NCBI GenBank assembly: GCA_036740275.1
Contig: DAINEH010000002.1
Location: forward strand, 1 to 64,000
Reading direction: 5' to 3'
Length of the DNA stretch: 64,000 bases
Source of the DNA: Albidovulum sp002440625
GTDB taxonomy: Bacteria; Pseudomonadota; Alphaproteobacteria; Rhodobacterales; Rhodobacteraceae
Positions 28,735 through 36,791 of the stretch are shown here, piece by piece. The notes below the pieces were generated by a model. It searched no databases, was not told the origin of the DNA, and was given only the letters and a program-made list of their open reading frames with translations. Both the position numbers and the translations under genes were made by a program. Numbering within the stretch: the stretch's first letter is position 1; every line of letters begins with the position of its first letter.

Positions 28735-31554
28735 TCAGTGTGCCTCAGCCCAGTTCGCCCCCTGCCCGGCATCGACCACCAGCGGCACATCGAGCGTCAC
28801 GGCGGGTTCAGCCGCGCCTTCCATGACGTCGCGGGCCACGGCGATGAGCTTATCGACCGATCCCTCCTCGACTTCGAACAATAGCTCGTCATGGACCTGC
28901 AACAGCATCGTCGCCGGCAGGTCCCGGATCGCTTCCGGCATCCGGATCATCGCGCGCCGGATCACATCCGCCGCTGCACCCTGAATCGGCGCGTTGATTG
29001 CGGCGCGGCGGGCGAAGCCGGCGTGCGGCCCCCTCGCGTTGATCTCGGGCGTATGGATCTTCCGGCCGAAGAGGGTCTGGACAAAGCCATGCTCCTTCGC
29101 GAAGGCCACGGTCGCGTCCATGTAGGTTCTGATCCCCGGAAACCGCTCGAAGTAGCGGTCGATGAAGCCCTGCGCCTCGGCCCGCGGAATCCGCAGGTTC
29201 CGCGCGAGGCCGAAGCCGGAAATGCCGTAGATCACCCCGAAGTTGATCGCCTTGGCCTGCCGCCGCACCATCGGGTCCATGCCCTTCACCGGCACGCCGA
29301 ACATCTCGGAGGCGGTCATGGCGTGAATGTCGATCCCCTCACGGAAGGCCTCCTTCAGCTGCGGAATGTCCGCGACATGGGCGAGGATGCGCAGCTCGAT
29401 CTGGCTGTAGTCGAGCGAGACGAGCCGCATCCCCGGCCCGGCGATGAAGGCCTCGCGGATGCGGCGGCCTTCTTCGGTCCTGACCGGGATGTTCTGCAAG
29501 TTCGGATCGGTCGAGGCGAGCCGCCCGGTATTGGCACCGGCGATGGAATAGGACGTATGCACCCGGCCCGTCTCCGGGTGGACGTGGGTCTGCAAGGCAT
29601 CGGTATAGGTCGATTTCAGCTTCGAGATCTGCCGCCAGTCAAGGACGCGGGCGGCAAGGTCCGAGGGCCGCCCAAGTTCGACATTGCCGGCGATGTCCTC
29701 CAGCACGTCGGCCCCCGTCGCATAGGCGCCGGTCTTGCCCTTCTCGCCACCCGGCACCTGCATCCGGTCAAAAAGGATCTCGCCCAGTTGCTTCGGGCTG
29801 CCCACGTTGAAGGGCTCGCCCGCAAGCTCCTGAATCTCCGCCTCCAACCCCGCCATCTTCTGCGCGAAGGCATTCGACATCCGGCTGAGCACATTCGGAT
29901 CGACCCTGATCCCCGCCATTTCCATATCCGCCAGCACCGGCACCAGCGGCCGCTCCAGCGTCTCGTAGACGGTCGTGACCTGAACGCGGTGCAGGTTCGG
30001 CTTGAACTTCGCCCAAAGGCGCAAGGTCACATCGGCATCCTCGGCGGCATATTTCACCGCCTCGGGCACCGGCACCCGGTCAAAGGTCACCTGCGACTTG
30101 CCGCTGCCCAGAAGCGTCTTGATCGGGATCGGGTTGTGGTCGAGGTACTTCTCGCTCAGGAAATCCATGCCGTGGTTATGGATACCCGCATGCATGGCGT
30201 AGGACATGAGCATGGTGTCGTCGAAAGGCGCGGCCCTGATCCCGTGACGGGCAAAGATCTTCCAGTCGTATTTCATGTTCTGGCCGATCTTGAGGATCGC
30301 CTCATCCTCAAGCACCGGCTTCAGCGCGGCCAGCGCCGCCTCAAGCGGCATCTGCCCCTCGGAAAGGTCATTCGAGCCGAAGAGATCGCCGCCGCCCTGC
30401 CGGTGGCCTAGCGGGATGTAGCAGGCCTCGCCCGGCACGACCGACAGCGAGATGCCGACAAGCTCCGCCCGCATCTCGTCAAGGCTCGTCGTCTCGGTAT
30501 CGACCGCGACATAGCCACGCTCACGGATCAGCGCGATCCAGCGGTCAAGCGCCGCGGCCTCGCTGACCCGTTCATAGGCCTCATGCCGGAAGGGGACGGC
30601 GGGCACTTCTTCGGGCGTATCCTCGGTTGGAGCGGCAGCGGGCGCTTCGGTGATGACCGGGGCGGCGATCTTCAGGCTGTCGGCGACACGCTTGGTCAGC
30701 GTGCGGAACTCCATCGTGATCAGGAACTCCATCACCGGGCCGGGTTCCGGCGCGCGGACCTGTAGTTCATCGAGCGTCCATTCGACGGGCGCATGGGCAT
30801 CGAGAGTCACCAGACGCTTCGAAATGCGGATCAGGTCCACGTTCTCGGTCAGCGCCTCGCGCCGCTTCGGCTGCTTGATCTCGCCCGCGCGAGCCAGAAG
30901 CGTCTCCAGATCGCCGTATTCGTTGATGAGAAGCGCCGCCGTCTTGATGCCGATCCCCGGCGCGCCCGGCACGTTGTCGACGCTGTCCCCGGCGAGCGCC
31001 TGCACATCGACCACGCGGTCGGGCTTGACGCCGAACTTCTCCTCGACTTCGGCCACGCCGATGCGCTTCAGCTTCATCGCGTCGAACATCTCGACGCCAT
31101 TGCCCACAAGCTGCATCAGGTCCTTGTCCGAGGAGATGATGGTCACTGTTCCGCCCGCCTCGACCGCAGCCCGCGTCAGGGTGGCGATGATGTCATCGGC
31201 CTCGTAATTCGGCATTTCCAGACAGGCCACGCCGAAGGCTCGCGTCGCCTCGCGCGTCAGGGGGAACTGCGGGCGCAGGTCTTCCGGCAGTTCGGGGCGG
31301 TTGGCCTTGTACTTGTCGTAGATGTCATCGCGGAAGGTCTTCGAGGAATAGTCGAAGACCACGGCGATATGGGTCGGGGCGTCTTCACCCTTGTTGGCCG
31401 AAAGCTGCGACCAGAGCATGTTGCTGAACCCGGCCACGGCACCGATGGGCAGCCCGTCGGATTTACGCGTCAGCGGCGGCAGCGCGTGGTAGGCGCGGAA
31501 GATATAGGCCGAGCCGTCGATCAGATGCAGGTGGCTGCCCTTGCCGAATGCCAT
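28735..31554 (-). CDS. polA: DNA polymerase I
   Basis: 939 residues with all three activities. 5'-3' exonuclease at about 1-300 (LHLIDGSAYIFRAYHAL, YEADDIIATL, SSDKDLMQLV). The 3'-5' proofreading domain has DEDDy residues visible in VDTETTSLD, GQNMKYDWKIF and YAAEDADVTLRL. Polymerase with motif A SLDYSQIELRILAHV, the O-helix RRQAKAINFGVIYGIS, and motif C LLQVHDELLFEV. The ATG at 31554 has GGGAG upstream and starts MAFGKGSHLHL. Fills gaps in repair and removes Okazaki primers. Confidence 0.97.
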   Translation of the reverse strand: MAFGKGSHLHLIDGSAYIFRAYHALPPLTRKSDGLPIGAVAGFSNMLWSQLSANKGEDAPTHIAVVFDYSSKTFRDDIYDKYKANRPELPEDLRPQFPLTREATRAFGVACLEMPNYEADDIIATLTRAAVEAGGTVTIISSDKDLMQLVGNGVEMFDAMKLKRIGVAEVEEKFGVKPDRVVDVQALAGDSVDNVPGAPGIGIKTAALLINEYGDLETLLARAGEIKQPKRREALTENVDLIRISKRLVTLDAHAPVEWTLDELQVRAPEPGPVMEFLITMEFRTLTKRVADSLKIAAPVITEAPAAAPTEDTPEEVPAVPFRHEAYERVSEAAALDRWIALIRERGYVAVDTETTSLDEMRAELVGISLSVVPGEACYIPLGHRQGGGDLFGSNDLSEGQMPLEAALAALKPVLEDEAILKIGQNMKYDWKIFARHGIRAAPFDDTMLMSYAMHAGIHNHGMDFLSEKYLDHNPIPIKTLLGSGKSQVTFDRVPVPEAVKYAAEDADVTLRLWAKFKPNLHRVQVTTVYETLERPLVPVLADMEMAGIRVDPNVLSRMSNAFAQKMAGLEAEIQELAGEPFNVGSPKQLGEILFDRMQVPGGEKGKTGAYATGADVLEDIAGNVELGRPSDLAARVLDWRQISKLKSTYTDALQTHVHPETGRVHTSYSIAGANTGRLASTDPNLQNIPVRTEEGRRIREAFIAGPGMRLVSLDYSQIELRILAHVADIPQLKEAFREGIDIHAMTASEMFGVPVKGMDPMVRRQAKAINFGVIYGISGFGLARNLRIPRAEAQGFIDRYFERFPGIRTYMDATVAFAKEHGFVQTLFGRKIHTPEINARGPHAGFARRAAINAPIQGAAADVIRRAMIRMPEAIRDLPATMLLQVHDELLFEVEEGSVDKLIAVARDVMEGAAEPAVTLDVPLVVDAGQGANWAEAH

Positions 31555-31675
31555 GCGCTCTCTCCCCCAAAGTTCAGAAAAGAGTATTGCCATGTTCCGG
31601 CCGGGCCTTCCACCCTGCCTGTACCCGCCCGGCCAAAGGCTTTAGACTGGTCGCAAAGCAAAGCTGGAGCAGGAC

Positions 31676-31834
31676 ATGGACTACGCAAAATCGGGCAACG
31701 CCAAATCGGGGAAGAACACCCCGCGCCACGCTGAACACAACGCCAAGGGCAGCGACAAGAACCCCTTCGGCAAGCAGCCGCCAAAGGCCGAGCTTCTGAA
31801 GCGAATGAAGGAAGCGGCGGCCAAGAAGGGCTGA
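31676..31834 (+). CDS. 52-residue highly basic small protein near polA
   Basis: MDYAKSGNAKSGKNTPRHAEHN..., rich in Lys, Asn and Gly, ending in an amphipathic segment ELLKRMKEAAAKKG. The ATG at 31676 has GGAG eight bases upstream. It is divergent from polA and convergent with the SMR gene; a 7-base-arm hairpin (31831-31849) overlaps its stop. It resembles short Lys-rich proteins annotated as hypothetical in related genomes. Function unknown. Confidence 0.6.
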   Translation: MDYAKSGNAKSGKNTPRHAEHNAKGSDKNPFGKQPPKAELLKRMKEAAAKKG

Positions 31835-31845
31835 CCCTCAAGGGG

Positions 31846-32181
31846 TCAGTGGCCCACCGATTTCGAGAAAAGGTTGATGACCGCCACGCCGGCGATGATG
31901 AGGGCAAGCCCGGTGATCGCGGGCGGGTCGAGCGTTTGCTTAGACCAGAAGTAGGCGACCAGCGCGATCAGGACGATGCCGACGCCCGACCAGATCGCAT
32001 AGACCACGCCCGTCGGCATCGTGCGCAGCGGCACCGACAGGCAGGCGAAGGCCACCGCGTAGCCAGTGACCGTCACGACGCTCGGCCAGAGCCGCGAAAA
32101 GCTGTCCGAGCGCGCCAGAGCGGTTGTCGCGATGACCTCGGCGACGATGGCAATCAGAAGGAATGCGTAGGCGCGCAGCAT
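31846..32181 (-). CDS. SMR-family multidrug efflux protein
   Basis: Four-helix proton-coupled exporter of the small multidrug resistance family, 111 residues. Glu15 in AIVAEVIATTAL corresponds to the essential Glu14 of EmrE, and YAIWSGVGIV holds the Trp/Gly motif of TM3. This pattern fits the EmrE/QacE type rather than the SugE/guanidinium type (inference). Stands alone between a small basic ORF and the CHCC zinc gene. Confidence 0.88.
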   Translation of the reverse strand: MLRAYAFLLIAIVAEVIATTALARSDSFSRLWPSVVTVTGYAVAFACLSVPLRTMPTGVVYAIWSGVGIVLIALVAYFWSKQTLDPPAITGLALIIAGVAVINLFSKSVGH

Positions 32182-32221
32182 CGGATGACTTGTGTGTCTG
32201 AGGGCGCGGCCCGGAGGCTGC

Positions 32222-32407
32222 TCAGTGATCGTCGTGGGCGTGTTCGCGGTCGATCACGTATTTCTTGTCGCAATAGCCGCATTCGACAAAGCCGGCGTCG
32301 GCCGGGATCGTCAGCCAGACGCGCGGATGGCCCAGCGCGCCTTCGCCGCCGTCACAGGCCACTTTCCAGTGGGTGACAACCTCGGTCTCGGGCGCGTCAA
32401 TCGGCAT
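32222..32407 (-). CDS. CHCC zinc-finger protein (NDUFS6-like)
   Basis: 61 residues with Cys18, His27, Cys43 and Cys46 (VECGYCDKKYVI) forming the CHCC zinc site of the zf-CHCC family. Relatives include the mitochondrial complex I accessory subunit NDUFS6; in alphaproteobacteria the protein is small and co-purifies with complex I in some species (established for the family). The local context (polA, HIT, SMR) does not add to this. Confidence 0.88.
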   Translation of the reverse strand: MPIDAPETEVVTHWKVACDGGEGALGHPRVWLTIPADAGFVECGYCDKKYVIDREHAHDDH

Positions 32408-32503
32408 GGTCAGGCTCCGTCAGAATCAGCATCAGGGGCGCCGGCCAATGCCGCGCCGCGGCGGGCATCATAGCGTGGCGGGCGCGCCCGGCAAGCGCCC
32501 CGC

Positions 32504-32887
32504 TCAATCGGCGCGCGGCAGCATCCGGCCAAGGACGCGACCGCCGAGGATGTGAAGGTGGTAGTGCGGCACTTCCTGCACGCCATGCGTCCCGGCATTC
32601 GATATGGCTCGGTAGCCTTCCCCGCCCTGCCCCGGCTCGACCCCGAGCATCCTGCAGACCTCGGCCGAGGTGCGCATGAAATCGACGATCTCGGCCTCGG
32701 ACCCTTCGGCGGCGAAGTGATCGAAGTTCACGTATTTGCCCTTCGGAATCACCAGCACATGCACCGGCGCCTGCGGGCCGATGTCGTGGAAGGCGAGCGT
32801 ATGCGCCGTCTCCTTCACCGTCTTGTTCGGGATCTCGCCACGCAGGATGCGGGCGAAGACATTGGTGTCGTCGTAGCTGTAGGCCAT
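32504..32887 (-). CDS. HIT-family nucleotide-binding hydrolase (HinT-like)
   Basis: 127 residues with the catalytic triad motif HYHLHILGG near the C-terminus, and NVFARILRGEIPNKTV at the start. Typical length of bacterial HinT proteins, which hydrolyse nucleoside 5'-phosphoramidates. The ATG at 32887 (MAYSYDDTN) is chosen; upstream frame is a shadow. It follows the glycosyltransferase gene by 7 bases on the same strand and may be co-transcribed. Confidence 0.92.
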   Translation of the reverse strand: MAYSYDDTNVFARILRGEIPNKTVKETAHTLAFHDIGPQAPVHVLVIPKGKYVNFDHFAAEGSEAEIVDFMRTSAEVCRMLGVEPGQGGEGYRAISNAGTHGVQEVPHYHLHILGGRVLGRMLPRAD

Positions 32888-32894
32888 GCCGTCC

Positions 32895-34472
32895 TCAATC
32901 GGAGAATAGGTGATCCATCGCCGCGATGCCGCGCGCCGTTTCCTCACCGATACCCAAGAATGCCGCGAGAGGCACGGCATTTTCCGCCGCACCGGCGCTT
33001 TCGCGCATCAGGTAGAGATGGGAGAAGTTCGCGTCGCGGATCACGTCGCTTTCGTGGCGGAAGGCATGGCGGATCGTTGGCAGCAGGCGCACCATCGTGT
33101 CCTCCTGGGTGTGATCACCCGCCAGACCCACCCGCCGCGCATGGCCGGCGAGGTAGTCGTCGCTGAAGTGGCACTCGACCTCAAGCATCCGCACAGTGGC
33201 CCGGTCGGCGGCGAGATCCTTCAGGACCTCCGCCCCCGCCGGATCAAGACAGATGATGAGCCGGTCACCGCCCTGCCGGTCATAGAGCATCCTCAGAAGC
33301 GCACGGCGATGCCGGTTGCGCTTGGCAAGCGAGGACTGGACGCCGCCGAGATCGGGCACTGGGGACGAGGCTTCGTCGAAAAGGTACTCCATCGACGGAA
33401 TGCCGGTATCCGCCGACATCCGCGCCACCAGCCGCTTGGCCACGTGCCATTTCTTGCAGATGACGACCAGAAGCTCGCGCCCGCGCCCAAGCGTCGATTC
33501 CGTCTCCCAGAAGCGGCGGGCGAAGCGGCGGCCGATCCGGCCGCGCCCGGTCAGAAAGTTGAAAAGATTGCGGCCCTCGTCCGACACCCGGAAGCTGACG
33601 CCGCTCGCCGCATAAAGGTCGCCGAGCCGCGCCTTGAGGTTCGTCGCCTCGGCGCTGATCTTGCGGGCAAAGAGCGCGTCCTGGCCGATCAGAAGGTCAT
33701 AGTGATCGTTGTAGAAGGTCACCGGCATCCCGTAGTCGGTGAACATCAGGAAGGTCAGCGTGCGGCAGCGGATTTCCTTGTCCGGCACGACATGGCGCAC
33801 CAGCGTCTGGAAAAAGGTCTCATCAGGAATCCAGGTGGTGCGGAAGAAGCGCACGATCTCACGCCGCTTGGCGATCAGGTCGAGAATCCATTCCACCGTC
33901 CGCCGCCTCAGGCACCACCACTGGCTGCCGATCATGATCCTGAGATCCGCCGGGGTGTCGCGCTTGAAGCCGAAGCGCTTCTGAAGGTCGTAGGCGGCGT
34001 AGAAGAGCTTCTTCTGTTGCCGTTCGTTGAAGAAGTGGCGGTAGATCAGCCGGTCCTCGCGCATCCCGGTCTTGATCCAGTCGGAACGGAAGAAATCGAA
34101 GCTTTCGATATAGTCCGCATCCTCGGCGTCAAGGAAATCGTGGACATATTCCGCCGTCTTGATCGGCATGCAATCGCCGGAGAGCATGTAGAAATGCGTG
34201 GCCGAGGGGAAAGCCTCTACCGCCGCCTCGACGGCGCGGAGGGTCGCGGCGACAAGGCTCCATTCGCCCCAGCCGCATTTGACCCTTCGCCGCGCGAAGG
34301 TCACGCCGGGATTGTCCGCAAGGGCTGCGCGGATCCTGGCATAATCGGCCTGCCGGGCGCGGGCGTCGAAGTGAATGGCGATGCAGTCACCCGCCGCCGT
34401 CAGGCGGCTGGCCTGGGCGATGATCCCCTCCGGGTCCTTGTGGCAGAGCAAGATGAAGGCGATCTTTGCCAT
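32895..34472 (-). CDS. GT14-like (Core-2/I-branching) glycosyltransferase with DUF5928-type C-terminal domain
   Basis: 525 residues. N-terminal Branch domain (about 1-270) starts MAKIAFILLCHKDPEGI and has KCGWGEWSLVAATLRAVEAA, FYMLSGDCMPIKT and GSQWWCLRR followed by the WIPDETFFQTLV acceptor region typical of beta-1,6-N-acetylglucosaminyltransferases. The C-terminal part (about 300-525) resembles the DUF5928 region of Rhodobacteraceae proteins. It is divergent from a sulfotransferase gene 155 bases away, suggesting both act on the same surface glycan (inference). No membrane helix is seen. Confidence 0.85.
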   Translation of the reverse strand: MAKIAFILLCHKDPEGIIAQASRLTAAGDCIAIHFDARARQADYARIRAALADNPGVTFARRRVKCGWGEWSLVAATLRAVEAAVEAFPSATHFYMLSGDCMPIKTAEYVHDFLDAEDADYIESFDFFRSDWIKTGMREDRLIYRHFFNERQQKKLFYAAYDLQKRFGFKRDTPADLRIMIGSQWWCLRRRTVEWILDLIAKRREIVRFFRTTWIPDETFFQTLVRHVVPDKEIRCRTLTFLMFTDYGMPVTFYNDHYDLLIGQDALFARKISAEATNLKARLGDLYAASGVSFRVSDEGRNLFNFLTGRGRIGRRFARRFWETESTLGRGRELLVVICKKWHVAKRLVARMSADTGIPSMEYLFDEASSPVPDLGGVQSSLAKRNRHRRALLRMLYDRQGGDRLIICLDPAGAEVLKDLAADRATVRMLEVECHFSDDYLAGHARRVGLAGDHTQEDTMVRLLPTIRHAFRHESDVIRDANFSHLYLMRESAGAAENAVPLAAFLGIGEETARGIAAMDHLFSD

Positions 34473-34627
34473 TCACTGAACCTGAAACCGTCGCTTTCAG
34501 CGGTTATTTCTGTCAGATAGCTGGAAGCGCCGTTGAAATGACAGAGTTTCTTTGCTCTTTACGCCGCAATTGTTGAGTAATGCGCAACGGGTTCGATTGC
34601 GCGCGGCCTTTCAGGGATGAGTTTTGC

Positions 34628-35443
34628 ATGGGTTTCCCCGGAACCTGGATGACGGAAAGCGAAAGCATGGTCTACCGCGTGGTGCCGAAATGCGCCTGCT
34701 CGACCATTGGCCAGATCATGTATTTTTCCGATCATGGCCGCTTTTTCGATGGCGACATCCATGACGCGACCACCGGCCTGCACAAATGGGCGCAGGAACA
34801 AAGCCAGCCGCTGATCGAGGCGGCGGTCAAGGCGCACAAGGCGCCGACGTTCACCTGTGTCCGCAACCCCTATACCCGCATTCTCTCGTCCTTCTTCGAC
34901 AAGATCGCCGGCGTCCAGCGCAACGGCCAGCGCTATCGCGGCAACCTCGTGCCGATGCTGATCCAGAAATACGGGATCGAGGTGGGCAGTCCCGACAACG
35001 ATTTCGCCTTCGACCAGATCAGGAGCTTCCGGCGCTTCCTGCTTTTTGCCCGCGACACCATCCGCTGGAAGAAGCCGATGGAGCCTGACATCCACTGGTC
35101 CGCCATGGCCGGCCATATCTCGACCTTCATCGTCAACGGCGGGCGCTATGACCGCATCTTCTTCACCGAACGCTTCGACGAAGGGATGCAGACGGTACTA
35201 GACACCGTGACGACCGCGCATCCGATCGACTTGAAGGCGATCCCGCGCTTCAACGAAAGCGAAGGCCACGGACCGAAGCGCGCCCATCCGGTCGAGGACT
35301 ATTTCGACGACCTGTCGATGCACCTGATGTGGGAAATCTACCACCGCGATTTCCAGCTATTCCGCTACGATTTCCACAATCCGGCAAACAAGATGCCGCT
35401 ATCCGAGGTCGACCTCGACGAGGTTCACGCCAAGCTGGGCTGA
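34628..35443 (+). CDS. Sulfotransferase (family 2-like, PAPS-dependent)
   Basis: 271 residues from the ATG at 34628, preceded by AGGGATGAG. An in-frame ATG at 34580 would add 16. PAPS-binding motifs are present: 5'-phosphosulfate loop VVPKCACSTIGQIMY (residues 18-32) and 3'-phosphate loop CVRNPYTRILSSFFDK. Such proteins transfer sulfate to carbohydrate hydroxyls. Divergent from the GT14-like gene, so a sulfated glycan product is a reasonable guess. No transmembrane segment was noted. Confidence 0.85.
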   Translation: MGFPGTWMTESESMVYRVVPKCACSTIGQIMYFSDHGRFFDGDIHDATTGLHKWAQEQSQPLIEAAVKAHKAPTFTCVRNPYTRILSSFFDKIAGVQRNGQRYRGNLVPMLIQKYGIEVGSPDNDFAFDQIRSFRRFLLFARDTIRWKKPMEPDIHWSAMAGHISTFIVNGGRYDRIFFTERFDEGMQTVLDTVTTAHPIDLKAIPRFNESEGHGPKRAHPVEDYFDDLSMHLMWEIYHRDFQLFRYDFHNPANKMPLSEVDLDEVHAKLG

Positions 35444-35461
35444 TGCGCGACGCGGCGCAAA

Positions 35462-36076
35462 TCAGGGTTCCGCCGTCTTGCCCCTGACCATGGTTATGCC
35501 GGTATAGATGTCGGGATCACCATCCTTGTATAGCCGCGTCTGCACGCCCGGAATTTCGCCGAAGACCCGGCTGATCTTCATCGGGAAGAACGTCCGCGGC
35601 ATGCTCTCGAACCCTGGCAGGCCGCGCAGGATAGCGCTGGTCGAATTCCCGCAGAAGGCCTTGTTCACGGCGCCATATTCCTGCGCCCGCCGCAGCGCCG
35701 CTTCGGCCACGGCCGGGCTGACAGAAATCTTCTGTTCGAGCACGTCGTAGGTCTCGCGCGCGTGGTAGTCGATGTAGAGCCTGCGCATCTGCTCGGTAAT
35801 GCCGTAGTGCACGTCATTGCGCACCGGCACGCTCGGATAGCTGAACGTCCCGGCGGGGTCGAACAGCACCCTTTGGCTGGCGTCGATCATCAGCGCGGTG
35901 TGGCCGCCGCTGCCGCTGCGCTTGTTGATGACGGTGTAAAGCGTGAGCGACGGCGTCTCACCCGAGACATAGCGCGCGCGCGCCACATCCTCATCGGGTG
36001 CCCAGACTTTGTCCGCACCGCATGCGGCCAGAAAGAGCGGGAAGAGAAGGCAGAGTAAAGCCCTGCGGAACATCAT
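35462..36076 (-). CDS. Lipoprotein with possible cysteine-hydrolase fold
   Basis: 204 residues. Signal peptide and lipobox (LFPLFLAAC, lipid Cys near residue 18). Further on, GGHTALMIDASQRVLFDPAGTF offers a His, and NKAFCGNSTSAILRG a Cys. This arrangement of His before Cys resembles permuted NlpC/P60/YiiX-like hydrolases, but the match is by eye. The double ATG at 36076/36073 starts the signal peptide. It sits between the sulfotransferase (convergent) and aa3 subunit IV genes. Confidence 0.65.
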   Translation of the reverse strand: MMFRRALLCLLFPLFLAACGADKVWAPDEDVARARYVSGETPSLTLYTVINKRSGSGGHTALMIDASQRVLFDPAGTFSYPSVPVRNDVHYGITEQMRRLYIDYHARETYDVLEQKISVSPAVAEAALRRAQEYGAVNKAFCGNSTSAILRGLPGFESMPRTFFPMKISRVFGEIPGVQTRLYKDGDPDIYTGITMVRGKTAEP

Positions 36077-36098
36077 ATCGGCTTTTCCGGGGCTTCGC

Positions 36099-36233
36099 TC
36101 AGGCGCCGGCCAAAGCAAGGAAGATCAGAACAACGATGCAGGCGACCGCGGCCCAGGTCGTGACCTTGATGAACCCGTCGAAGGTCTTTTCGTGGTCGCG
36201 GATGTCCATCTTGCCGGGGATATGGTCGGCCAT
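36099..36233 (-). CDS. aa3-type cytochrome c oxidase subunit IV
   Basis: 44 residues: MADHIPGKMDIRDHEKTFDGF, one membrane helix (about 24-42, VTTWAAVACIVVLIFLALA), ends LAGA. This short N-terminal MDI.x.EKTFxGF motif plus one helix is the bacterial aa3 subunit IV family. The subunit associates with oxidase subunits I-III. The other oxidase genes are not in this window, so it is encoded apart from them. ATG at 36233. Confidence 0.85.
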   Translation of the reverse strand: MADHIPGKMDIRDHEKTFDGFIKVTTWAAVACIVVLIFLALAGA

Positions 36234-36314
36234 GTTCTGCTCCTCAGAAAACCTGTTGGAATCCGCATAGCCGATTCAATCGGCCCTGTCACGGCCCGCT
36301 GCGACAAAGGCCGT

Positions 36315-36791
36315 TCACTTACGGTCGAGATCGGCGGCAAGGCGGAAGCCGATGCGTCGCGGCTCATCAGCCTCTTCGGGTTTCGGCATCGCGCGGAGCA
36401 TCACGTTGAGTTGGCTCACATGCTTGATGAGCTGGGTGCGCGTCCCCTCCTCGTCGCTGCCGTAGAAGGTCAGGATATCGGGGTCGTAATAGCCGATCCC
36501 CTCGATCCTGAGGACGCCTGCATCGCCGCCGGTGAAGCCCATCGCCACCTCGTGCTGATTGTCGAGCTGGCTTTCGAAGTTGCGGATGTAAAGGATCAGC
36601 CGTTCGAAGGCCCATTGCGCCGGGCTCTTCTCGCTGTAGGGCTGCGCGGCCATGCTTTCCGGCATCGGCCCAAGCTCCGCCGTGACCGGCGAGTCCTTGC
36701 CCGCATGCGCGACCCGCGCGCTGGGCATGGCCGAGGCTTCGTGCACCTCGACCGAGGTGTGGATCAGGTCGTTGGGGTCTTTCTCTGCCAC
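36315..36791 (-). CDS. DUF6173-family protein
   Basis: 158 residues from a GTG at 36791 (GGAGG 14 bases upstream). The central block PAQWAFERLILYIRNFESQLDNQHEVAMGFTGGD and EGIGYYDPDILTFYGSDEEG recalls DUF6173 proteins of Rhodobacteraceae. No catalytic motif is obvious. The start overlaps the end of the MBL gene by 28 bases; an ATG at 36842 would overlap more. Part of the acyl-CoA dehydrogenase-MBL-DUF6173 operon. Function unknown. Confidence 0.72.
   Translation of the reverse strand: MAEKDPNDLIHTSVEVHEASAMPSARVAHAGKDSPVTAELGPMPESMAAQPYSEKSPAQWAFERLILYIRNFESQLDNQHEVAMGFTGGDAGVLRIEGIGYYDPDILTFYGSDEEGTRTQLIKHVSQLNVMLRAMPKPEEADEPRRIGFRLAADLDRK

Noticed and set aside
28891..30411. 506-codon open frame on the + strand
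   Set aside because: Antisense to polA, which has all its catalytic motifs on the other strand.
32910..34520. 536-codon open frame on the + strand
   Set aside because: Antisense shadow of the GT14-like gene, typical of high-GC DNA; no recognisable domain.
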